Source: Mucilaginibacter sp. L3T2-6
Lineage (GTDB): Bacteria; Bacteroidota; Bacteroidia; Sphingobacteriales; Sphingobacteriaceae
Reading direction: 5' to 3'
NCBI RefSeq assembly: GCF_030519355.1
Contig: NZ_JAUMKC010000005.1
Coordinates: forward strand, 1 to 64,000
Length of the DNA: 64,000 bases
Shown here in pieces: positions 1-8,605 of this stretch. The number at the start of each line of letters is the position of its first letter. The first letter of the stretch is position 1. The position numbers and the translations under genes are program-made. The notes under the pieces are model-generated. The model was given only the letters and a program-made list of their open reading frames with translations, was not told where the DNA came from and ran no database searches.

Positions 1-74
1 CTCGGCTAATGGTTCCCCTTAACGGGCCCATAGCGGACTTGCACCGCCAAGTAAATGCGCCCTGCCGGGCGCAC
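1..74 (-). mobile_element. 5' end of a group II intron (truncated by window edge)
   Basis: Read on the minus strand from position 74, the sequence starts GTGCGCCCGGCAGGGCGC, followed by GGCGGTGCAAGTCCGC and GTTAAGGGGAACCATTAGCC. Bacterial group II introns start GUGCG, form a short first helix, then carry a GGGUGNAAGUCCC-like element and an AAGGNGAACC segment, which is the order seen here. The 5' splice junction would be at 75/74. The reverse transcriptase gene and the 3' domains would lie left of position 1 and cannot be seen. A perfect hairpin lies just upstream of the junction, a setting typical of class C introns. The assignment rests on recalled consensus only. Confidence 0.7.
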
Positions 75-82
75 CAATAAAA

Positions 83-109
83 AGTAAAGTCCGGCTTTCG
101 GACTTTACT
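83..109. repeat. Perfect 11-bp inverted repeat beside the intron junction
   Basis: AGTAAAGTCCG (83-93) and CGGACTTTACT (99-109) are exact reverse complements around a 5-nt loop. On the minus strand the stem is followed by TTTTATTG and then the intron start, so it looks like a terminator in that direction. No minus-strand gene is seen that it would terminate. It could be the hairpin recognised at intron insertion. Confidence 0.75.
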
Positions 110-137
110 GACTTTCCCGACTTTAGGACTATTCCCC

Positions 138-145
138 TATCTTTG
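138..145 (+). promoter_or_regulatory. Bacteroidota -7 box of gltX
   Basis: TATCTTTG matches the TAnnTTTG -7 element of the Bacteroidota primary sigma factor. It ends 7 nt before the gltX ATG, which leaves almost no leader. Confidence 0.65.
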
Positions 146-152
146 CATTACT

Positions 153-1673
153 ATGTCTGACAAAAAAGTTAGGGTACGTTTTGCGCCAAGTCCTACCGGT
201 GGTTTACACCTGGGCGGCGTGCGCACCGTGCTGTTCAATTACCTGTTCGCCAAAAAATATAACGGCGATTTTATTTTAAGGATAGAAGATACCGACCAAA
301 CCCGTTATGTAGAAGGGGCTGAGGAGTATATTTTAGACTGCTTAAAATGGTGCGGCCTGGAGCCGGATGAAAGCCCGGTGGCCGGTGGCCCGTATGCGCC
401 TTACCGGCAGAGCGAACGCAAATCGCTTTACCGCGAATATGCCGAAAAGCTGGTGCGCGAAGGCTATGCCTACTACGCTTTTGATACGCCCGAAGAATTG
501 GATAAAAACCGGAAGGAGATCCCTAACTTTCAGTATGGCCAGGCTTACCGGGAGAGTTTACGCAATTCCATCTCATTATCAGAACATGAAGTGGATCAAT
601 TACTGGACGCAAAAACGCCTCATGTTATCCGTATAAAAATGCCGGCCGACGGGCGCGTTACCTTTAACGATATGATACGCGGGCCGGTAAGCTTTGAAAC
701 CAACCAGGTTGACGACAAAGTGCTGTTAAAGGCCGACGGCATGCCGACCTACCATTTAGCTGTTGTTGTAGATGATTACCTGATGAAGATTACGCATGCC
801 TTCCGCGGCGAAGAGTGGCTGCCGTCTGCGCCGGTGCACCTGCTGCTATGGGAATATTTAGGCTGGAAAGCTGACATGCCGCAGTGGGCACACCTGCCGC
901 TGATACTAAAACCGGACGGGCACGGCAAATTGAGCAAACGTGATGGCGCACGGCTGGGCTTCCCGGTATATGCCATGAATTGGTTCGACCCGAACACCGG
1001 TGAATTAACCCCCGGCTTCCGGGAGCTTGGCTTTTTACCGGAAGCATTTTTAAACCTGCTGGTTATGCTCGGCTGGAACGATGGTACTGACCAGGAGATA
1101 TTCACTTTAGAAGAACTCATCCATAAATTTTCGCTCGACCGCGTAAGCAAGGCCGGCGCGAAATTCGATTTTGAGAAAGCAAAGTGGTTTAATGCAGAGT
1201 GGATAAAGAAGCTGAGCGCAGAAAGCTTAGCGCCCAAAGTAAAGGCAGTTTTAGCCGACAAAGGTATTGAGGTAGCGGATGAGGCCTACCTGCTGCAGGT
1301 TATTGATAAAGTGAAAGACCGCTGTGTACTGCTGCCGGATTTCTATCACCAATCGGCATATTTTTTTCGTCAACCTGCGGAGTACGATGTCAACGCCGTA
1401 AAACCCAAATGGACAGAAGCCAAAACGGATTTTTTCCATGCATACGTCGCTAAACTACAGGCGGTAACCAATATGGAGCCGGTTGCGCTGGAAAGCGAAT
1501 TCAAAGCTTTCGCCGAAGAAAAAGGCATTAAAGCGGGCGAATTGCTATTGCCACTGCGGGTGATGCTGGTAGGTGGCAAATTTGGCCCGCATGTGTTTGA
1601 TATTGCGCAGTTGCTGGGTAAGGAAGAGACGATCAGCAGAATTGAGAAGGCAGTAGCGGTGTTTGCAAATTGA
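153..1673 (+). CDS. gltX: Glutamyl-tRNA synthetase
   Basis: Charges tRNA-Glu with glutamate in the cytoplasm. The 506-residue protein is the usual length. The class I HIGH region reads PSPTGGLHLGG (about 13-22) and the KMSKS region reads KLSKR (259-263). The ILRIEDTD segment (41-48) is typical of the catalytic Rossmann domain, and the last ~170 residues form the helical anticodon-binding part. The start follows directly after a TAnnTTTG promoter, with no Shine-Dalgarno site, so the mRNA may be nearly leaderless. The gene converges on the beta-CASP gene across a bidirectional terminator. It appears monocistronic. Confidence 0.97.
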   Translation: MSDKKVRVRFAPSPTGGLHLGGVRTVLFNYLFAKKYNGDFILRIEDTDQTRYVEGAEEYILDCLKWCGLEPDESPVAGGPYAPYRQSERKSLYREYAEKLVREGYAYYAFDTPEELDKNRKEIPNFQYGQAYRESLRNSISLSEHEVDQLLDAKTPHVIRIKMPADGRVTFNDMIRGPVSFETNQVDDKVLLKADGMPTYHLAVVVDDYLMKITHAFRGEEWLPSAPVHLLLWEYLGWKADMPQWAHLPLILKPDGHGKLSKRDGARLGFPVYAMNWFDPNTGELTPGFRELGFLPEAFLNLLVMLGWNDGTDQEIFTLEELIHKFSLDRVSKAGAKFDFEKAKWFNAEWIKKLSAESLAPKVKAVLADKGIEVADEAYLLQVIDKVKDRCVLLPDFYHQSAYFFRQPAEYDVNAVKPKWTEAKTDFFHAYVAKLQAVTNMEPVALESEFKAFAEEKGIKAGELLLPLRVMLVGGKFGPHVFDIAQLLGKEETISRIEKAVAVFAN

Positions 1674-1695
1674 CCGGCTTTTGCGGTGACATCTT

Positions 1696-1730
1696 TTTTC
1701 TGGCACACGCATGCTGCATGTGCCAGAAAA
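1696..1730. terminator. Bidirectional terminator between gltX and the beta-CASP gene
   Basis: Arms of 12 bp (1696-1707 TTTTCTGGCACA, 1719-1730 TGTGCCAGAAAA) are perfect complements around an 11-nt loop. A/T-rich arm ends give a U-tract in both directions, fitting the convergent genes on either side. Confidence 0.75.
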
Positions 1731-1866
1731 TGGGACGGTATGTTAGATGTTTAGAGGGTACCAGGGACAGCTGTTTTCTGCCAAATCCAATCAAATAATA
1801 CTTGCGTAACGCGCTCTTCAACATTGACGCCGCTCAATGGCCGGTAAATCCGGACTAAACTTCTGC

Positions 1867-3270
1867 CTATTCCAAATCAATCCTTTGGTGTTGAAACGGA
1901 ATTTCAACACCAGTAAAACTTTTGTCCAGGAGCTTCTGCCTGAAATGCTGTTGCACTTCGTACTCGCCATGAACAAGGAACACTTTTTTTACTTTTTTAG
2001 GGTCCTGGCAGCTGATAAAGCGCAGCAGATCTTCATAGTCGCCATGGGCGCTCATTGATTTAATCGATCGAACTTCGGCTTTTACCTCATAACGCTCGCC
2101 AAAAATATAAACGTCCGGATCGCCATGCAGCAGGTGGCCGCCAAGCGAGTTGGGTTCGCAATAGCCTACCATCAAAATGGTGTTCTTCTGGTTGTTTATG
2201 TTATTTTTTATATGGTGTTTTACCCTCCCGGCCTCGGCCATGCCAGATGATGAAATAATCACGCATGGTTCAGGGTTGTCGTTCAGCGCCTTCGATTCTT
2301 CCGTTGATTGTATAAAGCTCATTCCTTTAAACCCGAAGGGGTTCGCATCCACCTTCAAAACATCGGTTACATCTTTATTGTATACTTCGGGGTGATCCAG
2401 TAGAACCTGCGTGGCCTTTTCTGACAGCGGGCTATCCACATAATATTTAAAGTCGGGCAAAGCGCCTTTTAGCTCCAGTGCGTTAAGCGCATATAAAAGT
2501 TCCTGAGTGCGGCCAACGCTAAAGGCAGGGATGATCAGCTTTCCTTTCTTTATTTCGCAGGTATGTTTAATTTCCTCTAATAAGGCGTCCTCTATAGCGC
2601 CCACATCCTTGTGCAGCGAATCGCCGTATGTCGATTCCAGCAGAATATAGTCGGCCTGCCGGAACGGCTGCGGGTTTTTCAATAACATATCGCCATAGCG
2701 GCCCACATCCCCGCTAAAAGTTATCGCCGTTTCTTTGTCATCTTCATTTATCCATAAGTGTACTGCGGCGCTGCCTACCAGGTGGCCTGCGTCGGTGAAG
2801 GTAAATTTTACGCCGGGCTTAATTTCGTATTCTTCATTATAGTCTACTATTTTAAAAAACCGCAGCGATTCCATAGCCTGTTCTTCGGTATAAAGCGGCT
2901 TGAGTAAAGGCAGTCCTTTACGTTCGCGGTGCTTGTTACTGTACTCGGTATCCTGCTCCTGTATCCTGGCCGAATCCATTAAAAGTATTCGCGCAAGGTC
3001 CATTGTGGCCGCAGTACAGAATATCGGACCGTTAAAACCCTCGGTCGCCAAACGCGGAACCAAGCCGCAATGGTCGATATGCGCGTGAGATAATATCATA
3101 TAGTCCACTTTTCCCGGGTTAAAACCGAAGTGTTCGTTCATATCTTCGGTATGTTCGCCCAGGCCCTGGAACATCCCGCAATCAAGCAAAATGCCTGTTC
3201 CGTCATTTAATCTTAACAAATGTTTGCTGCCGGTTACGTTTCTGGCAGCGCCGTGGAAGGTTATATTCAT
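1867..3270 (-). CDS. MBL-fold/beta-CASP RNA metallohydrolase
   Basis: Predicted metal-dependent ribonuclease of the metallo-beta-lactamase superfamily with a beta-CASP insert and C-terminal RMMBL part, the CPSF73/YsH1-like group common in bacteria. The zinc motif SHAHIDHCG supplies H62, H64, D66 and H67. DAGHLVGSA and FSGDVGR give further metal-site loops, SAHGDYEDL and LVHGEYEVQQ the C-terminal histidine motifs. At 467 residues it is full length. There is no signal peptide, so it acts in the cytoplasm. The substrate is not readable from sequence; RNA processing or decay is inferred from the family. Confidence 0.9.
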   Translation of the reverse strand: MNITFHGAARNVTGSKHLLRLNDGTGILLDCGMFQGLGEHTEDMNEHFGFNPGKVDYMILSHAHIDHCGLVPRLATEGFNGPIFCTAATMDLARILLMDSARIQEQDTEYSNKHRERKGLPLLKPLYTEEQAMESLRFFKIVDYNEEYEIKPGVKFTFTDAGHLVGSAAVHLWINEDDKETAITFSGDVGRYGDMLLKNPQPFRQADYILLESTYGDSLHKDVGAIEDALLEEIKHTCEIKKGKLIIPAFSVGRTQELLYALNALELKGALPDFKYYVDSPLSEKATQVLLDHPEVYNKDVTDVLKVDANPFGFKGMSFIQSTEESKALNDNPEPCVIISSSGMAEAGRVKHHIKNNINNQKNTILMVGYCEPNSLGGHLLHGDPDVYIFGERYEVKAEVRSIKSMSAHGDYEDLLRFISCQDPKKVKKVFLVHGEYEVQQHFRQKLLDKSFTGVEIPFQHQRIDLE

Positions 3271-3377
3271 TTACTGAGTTATTTGCAGACGCAAGGTGAG
3301 AATATATTTTTCAAAACACTTGCAAAACTAATGCCGTAGTTTTAACTTTAGCTTTTGCGAGCCAATTAAAATAAAAT

Positions 3378-3397
3378 AATAATATTATAATATTATT
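3378..3397. promoter_or_regulatory. Perfect 20-bp A/T palindrome, candidate BlaI operator
   Basis: AATAATATTA is followed directly by its reverse complement TAATATTATT. It sits just upstream of a TATCTTTA -7-like box (3398-3405) and about 90 nt before the BlaI-type start. BlaI/MecI repressors bind dyads at their own promoters, so autoregulation is inferred. Such A/T-only palindromes can arise by chance in A/T-rich DNA. Confidence 0.45.
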
Positions 3398-3485
3398 TAT
3401 CTTTATTTACTAAAAAATATTAGCTGATACTCAAGAAATGGGCCGGTGCCTGCCGGCCGTAAAAACGGGACAAAACAAAAAAAAC

Positions 3486-3857
3486 ATGGAAATCAAAGAA
3501 TTAACGCGAGCCGAAGAACAAATTATGCAGGTGCTGTGGCATTTGAAGAAGGGATTTGTAAAAGATGTGCTGGATGTGCTGCCTGAACCTAAACCTGCTT
3601 ACAATACTGTATCTACTATTATCCGGATTCTTGAAAACAAGGGATTTGTCGGACACAAGGCGTTCGGCAAAAGCCACGAATATCATCCGGTCATCAGCAA
3701 AGACCAGTATCAAAATTTTGCGACCGACAAATTAATGCACGGTTACTTTGACAACTCGGTTAAGCGGATGTTTTCTTACTTTGTAAAGAAGGAGAAAATC
3801 GATCTTAAAGAAGCTGATGAAATAATGAAACTGATTGAGAAACTCAAAGAAAAATAA
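3486..3857 (+). CDS. BlaI/MecI-type transcriptional repressor
   Basis: Winged-helix repressor of the BlaI/MecI/CopY family, 123 residues from the ATG at 3486. The open frame extends upstream to 3438, but the family N-terminus (MEIKELTRAEEQIMQVLW) begins at 3486 and the upstream residues have no family character. The recognition helix region is AYNTVSTIIRILENKG, followed by the wing. The C-terminal part would dimerise and be cleaved by the partner protease. It is followed after 2 nt by the M56 peptidase gene, the standard BlaI-BlaR1 order. The regulated genes, beyond the operon itself, cannot be read here; no beta-lactamase lies nearby. Confidence 0.9.
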   Translation: MEIKELTRAEEQIMQVLWHLKKGFVKDVLDVLPEPKPAYNTVSTIIRILENKGFVGHKAFGKSHEYHPVISKDQYQNFATDKLMHGYFDNSVKRMFSYFVKKEKIDLKEADEIMKLIEKLKEK

Positions 3858-3859
3858 GT

Positions 3860-5572
3860 ATGACCTGGTGGCATTATTTATTGCTGGTAAATATTTACCT
3901 GCTTTTGTTTTATGGGTTTTATTTTTTGCTGCTGCGAAAAGAAACCTTTTTTCAACTTAACAGGATTTACCTTATTCTTGCCTCCATTTTATCTTTCTTT
4001 ATCCCGATGATACAATCAAGCTGGGTAAGGAACTTATTTATTACCAAAGAGGTTCAACTCACCATTTACAGCAGCCCGCTGGTTATTTATCGCTTTAAAC
4101 CGATCATACAAAACACACAAGTAACATTTGGCGACATATTAGCCGCCCTTTACCTGCTGGGGATGCTTTTTTTGACCGGTCGGTTTGTTTGGCAAATGGT
4201 AATATTGCGAAAGATAATAAACCAGCCCCCCCAAACCCCGTTTTCGTTCTTTAAAAAAGTCCGCTTAAACGCAGAACACCAGGACAACGATATTATTGCC
4301 GCCCATGAGCATGTGCACGCCAGGCAGTGGCATAGCGCCGATGTGTTGCTGATGGAAGCTGTTATGATTGTAAACTGGTTTAATCCGATCGTGTATCTTT
4401 ACCGCTTTACGATAAAGCACATCCATGAGTACATTGCCGACAGGCAGGCCGTAAAATTCGGCACCAATAAAAGCGATTATGCCCTGCTGCTGGTAAGCCA
4501 GACCTTTAATGCGCCCGCTCACAAGCTGGTTAATCCGTTCTTTAACCACAGCCTGCTAAAACAGCGTATCCTTATGCTGCAGAAAAACCATTCCAAAAGG
4601 GCTGCACTGATAAAATACGGATTATCAGCCCCGCTGTTTATGCTGATGCTGGTATTATCGTCGGCCACGGTATATAACAGCAAAACGGTTGGATTTGTAA
4701 ATAGAAAAGTTGAACAGGTATTAGAGTTGCCAGCCAGCGTACCGTCTGTTGTGCCACATAGCAGCACAATGGTTATGGATGTTAGTCCTAAACCAAACGA
4801 CCAGCCTGATAATACTGCAAAGCGTACCAGCATTCCTGACGTTATTACTGCATCAGCAGGAAAGGCCACTACTAAAGAGATAGCCGGGCCGGAGCCTGCA
4901 ACGCCGGAAAAAAAAGACATTGACGACAATGAGAAAAGCCCTGTGTTTATTGCTGTGGAGAAGGTTCCTCAGTTCCCGGGGGGGATCGATGCGTTTTACC
5001 ATTACCTGGCCAAAAACATCAGGTACCCTGCAGCTATGCGGGATGCCGGGGTACAGGGGAAAGTGATCGTAACTTTTGTAGTTGAACGGGATGGATCGTT
5101 AACCGACGTACGGGTTACCCGCGGGGTTGCGGCAGATATCGACATGGAAGCGCTGCGTGTTATCCAGGAGTCGCCAAAGTGGACACCCGGCATACAAAAC
5201 GGACGCCCCGTAAGAGTAGCATACTCTGTACCCATCGCTTTTAACCTTGTAGACAATGATTATTCCTCATCTGCTGCTCCAGCTAAGCAAAATGTCAAAG
5301 TACCCGCCGTCCGCGTAAATACGGTTTCCATTAAACCGGATACCATTGCCAGGATCGCTCCTCAAAATCTGAAGGAGTCGTCTGCAGGAGCCCCGGTTAA
5401 ACCCAATAGTAAAGAGGCAGAGAATCCTAACAAGGGAAACCACGGCACAATTGACAAGCTAGGGGTTTTGCTGGATAAAGAAGCAAGCAATGGCGCCGGT
5501 GTTAAGGCATCCGGCGGAGCTGTCCTTCATCGCACGGCCAGTCCTTCGTTAGGCCGGTACTATACTTATTAA
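3860..5572 (+). CDS. M56 (BlaR1-type) membrane peptidase fused to a TonB C-terminal domain
   Basis: Predicted signal-transducing membrane protease, 570 residues. The N-terminal part has membrane helices near 5-25, 35-52 and 93-117. The zinc motif HEHVH lies at 149-153, with a further helix NWFNPIVYLY and the third ligand region HEYIADRQA near 188-196. Another membrane helix falls at about 252-268. After a low-complexity linker comes a TonB-C domain (about 355-455, PQFPGG...YPxxMRDAGVQGKV...PIAF). The remaining ~110 residues look disordered. This architecture is common in Bacteroidota. The peptidase part likely cleaves the BlaI-type repressor; the role of the TonB part is not established. Confidence 0.88.
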   Translation: MTWWHYLLLVNIYLLLFYGFYFLLLRKETFFQLNRIYLILASILSFFIPMIQSSWVRNLFITKEVQLTIYSSPLVIYRFKPIIQNTQVTFGDILAALYLLGMLFLTGRFVWQMVILRKIINQPPQTPFSFFKKVRLNAEHQDNDIIAAHEHVHARQWHSADVLLMEAVMIVNWFNPIVYLYRFTIKHIHEYIADRQAVKFGTNKSDYALLLVSQTFNAPAHKLVNPFFNHSLLKQRILMLQKNHSKRAALIKYGLSAPLFMLMLVLSSATVYNSKTVGFVNRKVEQVLELPASVPSVVPHSSTMVMDVSPKPNDQPDNTAKRTSIPDVITASAGKATTKEIAGPEPATPEKKDIDDNEKSPVFIAVEKVPQFPGGIDAFYHYLAKNIRYPAAMRDAGVQGKVIVTFVVERDGSLTDVRVTRGVAADIDMEALRVIQESPKWTPGIQNGRPVRVAYSVPIAFNLVDNDYSSSAAPAKQNVKVPAVRVNTVSIKPDTIARIAPQNLKESSAGAPVKPNSKEAENPNKGNHGTIDKLGVLLDKEASNGAGVKASGGAVLHRTASPSLGRYYTY

Positions 5573-5606
5573 AACAAGACTACTTAGCAATAAAATGGTA
5601 AAATAT

Positions 5607-5636
5607 AAAGGCAGCCGCAGCATTGTGGCTGCCTTT
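5607..5636. terminator. Terminator after the blaI-M56 operon
   Basis: AAAGGCAGCC (5607-5616) pairs with GGCTGCCTTT (5627-5636) around a 10-nt loop. Confidence 0.7.
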
Positions 5637-5698
5637 ACATTGCAACGGCATATTTTATCTGGATTATGTATTACATTTATACCTGTTAATCTTTTCAC

Positions 5699-6100
5699 AT
5701 GAACTGGAAACTCATTTTTCAATTATCAATTTTCGGTTTGATAATGGCCTTTGGCACAGTGTCCCTGATACCCCAAAAGGTTGAGCCTGTGTTCTGGGTG
5801 CTGATCTTTGCTTTTTGTGCCGCTGTAATTGCCAAAGCATGCAATGGAAAATTTTTTCTTTATGGCTTTTATACCGGCCTGGTAAATTGTGTATGGATAA
5901 CCGTTGTACACTTCTTATTTTATAAAAAGTATATTGAAAGCCATAACCAGCTCGACAGCATACTAGCCTCGTTACCGCCTTCGTTCTCTACTCATCCAAG
6001 GGTGGCAACCGCGCTTGTTGGGTTAATTCCGGGTGTAATATCAGCTTTGATATTCGGCGTTTTTGCGTTTTTGGGAGCCAAAATAGCCCCCAAAAGATAA
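5699..6100 (+). CDS. Small four-helix membrane protein, DUF4199-like
   Basis: 133-residue integral membrane protein with about four hydrophobic helices (near 5-22, 29-47, 53-72 and 103-128). The layout resembles the DUF4199 family, whose members are small Bacteroidota membrane proteins of unknown function, but the match is only by appearance. No catalytic motif is visible. It lies downstream of the blaI-M56 terminator and so is probably transcribed on its own. Confidence 0.6.
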   Translation: MNWKLIFQLSIFGLIMAFGTVSLIPQKVEPVFWVLIFAFCAAVIAKACNGKFFLYGFYTGLVNCVWITVVHFLFYKKYIESHNQLDSILASLPPSFSTHPRVATALVGLIPGVISALIFGVFAFLGAKIAPKR

Positions 6101-6181
6101 GTCCTTCGCTTTCATTGTAAAAATTAAGCTTTTCCATCCAATAATTCTAAAGAAATCGGTTCCGGATAATTTCAAAATTTA

Positions 6182-6189
6182 TACCTTTG
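6182..6189 (+). promoter_or_regulatory. -7 box of the SPW-repeat gene
   Basis: TACCTTTG fits TAnnTTTG. It leaves a leader of about 50 nt, which holds a small dyad ATACCG/CGGTAT (about 6198-6213). Confidence 0.5.
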
Positions 6190-6242
6190 ACCACAAATAC
6201 CGTTCGCGCGGTATATTGATAAAGAAAATATAAATTAAAAAT

Positions 6243-6686
6243 ATGAAACCGTTTATTTCGACAGCTTTTTATGGCGTTTTAAATTATATCCTCGCGCTTA
6301 CCATGATAGCGTCTCCATGGTTATTTGATTTGGTAAATGTTTCAAGCGGCGCATTGTTTTTACCGATCTATATCGGTTGGCTGCAGCTAATCATGGCGAT
6401 ATTCACCAATATTGAAACCGGTTTTATAAAACAGCTCCCTATCAGGATAAAATTGGTGCTCGACGTATTGATGGGCTTTGTGCTGTGGGTATCGCCGTTT
6501 TTATATGGCTTCGCTTTCGATTCAGTTCGTGCAGGAGGCAAAGTATTTAAAGGCGTATTTTGGCCAGAATTGTTGTTGGGCGGCTTATTATTTATCATGG
6601 GGCTGTTCACCAAGCACTCGCCATTTACAACCCGTGTTCCGGCACATCAGCCCGAAGGCCTGGTAACTTCTACAGATTCAATATAA
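6243..6686 (+). CDS. SPW-repeat membrane protein
   Basis: 147 residues with four hydrophobic segments. Two copies of the SPW motif are visible: MIASPWLFD near residue 20 and LWVSPFLYGF near 80, each in a helix that follows a short loop, as in the SPW repeat family (PF03779). The family is membrane-bound with no assigned function. The gene converges on the barrel-protein gene at 6754 and ends in a strong terminator. Confidence 0.75.
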   Translation: MKPFISTAFYGVLNYILALTMIASPWLFDLVNVSSGALFLPIYIGWLQLIMAIFTNIETGFIKQLPIRIKLVLDVLMGFVLWVSPFLYGFAFDSVRAGGKVFKGVFWPELLLGGLLFIMGLFTKHSPFTTRVPAHQPEGLVTSTDSI

Positions 6687-6716
6687 ATCCCGGCATTTAT
6701 TAGCCGTATAAACGAG

Positions 6717-6755
6717 AAAGCCGTTGGAAACGAGATTGTTTTCAGCGGCTTTTTT
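6717..6755 (+). terminator. Strong terminator after the SPW-repeat gene
   Basis: A 15-bp stem with two G-T pairs (6717-6731 with 6738-6752), a 6-nt loop and a T-tract on the plus strand. It overlaps the stop of the converging gene. Confidence 0.8.
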
Positions 6756-7653
6756 AGTATGATACGATTATTCCGCCGCCAACAAGATGACCTTTACGTT
6801 TAACGCCATTCATCTGTGTTTTATCAACCTGGCCGGATGACAGGTAAAGCTGATCAGTACCATTCCCGGTTTCCCAGTTAAAGTAGCTGTACCCCGCATC
6901 GATGGCAATGTTTGGCGTGATGCTATAAGCCAGGCCTATAGATGCATTCACTCCGTATCCGTTAGCCGAATGACGGTAGCTTACCGGATGCTGAAATTGA
7001 CTGATCAGGTTCCAGTCGCCGCGGGCGCTATAAGTAACCTGGTTGTAGGCAAGGTCCGCCGTCAGCTTTAAATCCCGGACTATTTTTACTGATGATTTAA
7101 TCTCCAGAAACGGCCCCTTCCACTCTGTGTCGTACCTGCTGTCAAGGCCGGGGAACCGGCCGGTAAGGTCAACGATATAAAGCGATTGCGCGTTAATGCC
7201 GTAGCCGGCGAATGGGACCAGGCTAAACAAGCTGCTGTTGATAACTGCATATCCCGCTCCGGCAAACCAGGCGGAAGTATAGCCCTTTTTATCACTAAAG
7301 TTTTGATTATAGTTGGGCTGTGTCCGGTTATCAGACGTATAATCAATATCGCTGACATTGCCTGAATGCACCGATACGCGGTTATATCCGCCTGTTATAA
7401 AAACTTTCTTCCAGGGGTTCCATTGCAGCGCTGCAGCGTAATTTTGCCCGCTTACCTTTTGCCATTTAAGCTCCGAGAGTACATTAGGGCTTTGCCCGCT
7501 AATATTGCCGGCTATCGACCAACTGAAATCTTCAACCTGGCGGCCGGTGGTTAAAGACAGTTGCAACGTCTTTTCAATCCCCTGGCCATAGTCTGGGTGT
7601 GAAAAGCAAAAAAATGCTGAGCAAAAGAGAATTGAAAGGATCCGCGATTTCAA
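6754..7653 (-). CDS. Outer-membrane beta-barrel-like protein
   Basis: 299 residues with a signal peptide (about 1-23, ending FSHPDYGQ). The body is rich in alternating aromatic and polar strands ending in aromatic residues, and the C-terminus is GGGIIVSY, so an outer-membrane barrel is likely. I do not recognise the family. The start is TTG at 7653, only 10 nt below the stop of the GH16 gene, and no better start is available, so translation is probably coupled. Its position as last gene of the glucanase cluster suggests a role at the cell surface with glucan use, but this is only context. Confidence 0.6.
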   Translation of the reverse strand: MKSRILSILFCSAFFCFSHPDYGQGIEKTLQLSLTTGRQVEDFSWSIAGNISGQSPNVLSELKWQKVSGQNYAAALQWNPWKKVFITGGYNRVSVHSGNVSDIDYTSDNRTQPNYNQNFSDKKGYTSAWFAGAGYAVINSSLFSLVPFAGYGINAQSLYIVDLTGRFPGLDSRYDTEWKGPFLEIKSSVKIVRDLKLTADLAYNQVTYSARGDWNLISQFQHPVSYRHSANGYGVNASIGLAYSITPNIAIDAGYSYFNWETGNGTDQLYLSSGQVDKTQMNGVKRKGHLVGGGIIVSY

Positions 7654-7663
7654 ATCAAGGGGT

Positions 7664-8503
7664 TTATTCTGCTTTGTAAACTCTTACATAATCTACATAC
7701 ATTTTTGCCGGCAGCTTGCTCTCATCCACTGTCTGGCCCGGAAAATCCCCGGCTACAGCAAAGTTCAGGATGATGAAAAACGGCAAATGAAAAGCTTCTG
7801 TGCTGTTGATATTGTTTTTAATGTTGCCGGTTAGATATAGCGCATCATCAACATACCACCTAATCTCTGTCTCGTCCCATTCCACAGCATAAATATGGTA
7901 ATCATCAGTGCTGGCGATAGTTGTTTGCGCGCCGTATTGTGAATGCCCGCCGCCTGCCTGCCAGTGCATGGTACCATAAATGTCATGGTTATCATTTATA
8001 TGCTCCATAATATCTATTTCACCGCAGCGGGGCCATCCATAGGTATTGATATTTGCGCCCAGCATCCAGAAAGCCGGCCAAAACCCAAGACCCGAAGGCA
8101 GCTTGATCCTGGCCTCAACACGACCGTATGTCGCCGAGAATTTGCCAAGTGTATTCATCCTGGCCGATGTATACGGCATGCCGCCCACGTTCTCCTTTTT
8201 TGCCGTAATCACCAAATTGCCGTCCTCAATAGCGGCGTTTTGCGCCTGGTAATATTCCTTTTCATTATTTATACCCAGGCTGCCGGTTTCCATATTCCAA
8301 ACAGCCGTATCAATGGCGGGGCCGCTAAACTCTTCCGACCAGGAAAGCGTGTACTTTACGGCCGGCTTCGGATCCGGTTTGTCGGGCGTTGTAGCGGTGA
8401 TTGTTTTGGCTGGTGTATTGCTTTTGGAGCACGACTCCGCAAAAATTACAAGCGCCGCAAAAATGAGGGCGCTTGTAGTCATTTTCGAAAATATTATTCT
8501 CAT
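7664..8503 (-). CDS. GH16 beta-glucanase lipoprotein (catalytic domain only)
   Basis: Family 16 glycoside hydrolase, 279 residues, predicted to cut beta-1,3- or mixed-linkage glucan. The active site reads GEIDIMEHI with E162 (nucleophile), D164 and E167 (acid/base). WPAFWMLG and the C-terminal YVDYVRVYK are typical GH16 segments. The signal peptide ends in a lipobox-like FAESC with Cys25, so surface or periplasmic anchoring is expected. It is very similar in plan to the catalytic domain of the next gene upstream but lacks the trefoil module. It is third in the minus-strand order GH30, GH16, GH16, barrel. Confidence 0.92.
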   Translation of the reverse strand: MRIIFSKMTTSALIFAALVIFAESCSKSNTPAKTITATTPDKPDPKPAVKYTLSWSEEFSGPAIDTAVWNMETGSLGINNEKEYYQAQNAAIEDGNLVITAKKENVGGMPYTSARMNTLGKFSATYGRVEARIKLPSGLGFWPAFWMLGANINTYGWPRCGEIDIMEHINDNHDIYGTMHWQAGGGHSQYGAQTTIASTDDYHIYAVEWDETEIRWYVDDALYLTGNIKNNINSTEAFHLPFFIILNFAVAGDFPGQTVDESKLPAKMYVDYVRVYKAE

Positions 8504-8540
8504 AAATACAATTGGTTCACTAATATAGGAAATTTAGAAG

Positions 8541-8589
8541 AGGCCAGAGATCAGAGGCTGGTTTTCTCCTAATCTCCGATCTCTGGCCT
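8541..8589. terminator. Hairpin between the two GH16 genes
   Basis: AGGCCAGAGATC (8541-8552) and GATCTCTGGCCT (8578-8589) are perfect 12-bp complements. It belongs to the dispersed 'agagatcagag' type repeats also seen near 33540 and 61815. It may end transcription after the larger GH16 gene. Confidence 0.55.
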
Positions 8590-8605
8590 TTGATCTTTCT
8601 TTCCT

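Noticed and set aside
3..80. Plus-strand reading frame ending in NAPCRAHQ, as if a gene's C-terminus
   Set aside because: It is antisense to the group II intron 5' end, whose conserved bases produce this peptide; it is not an independent gene.
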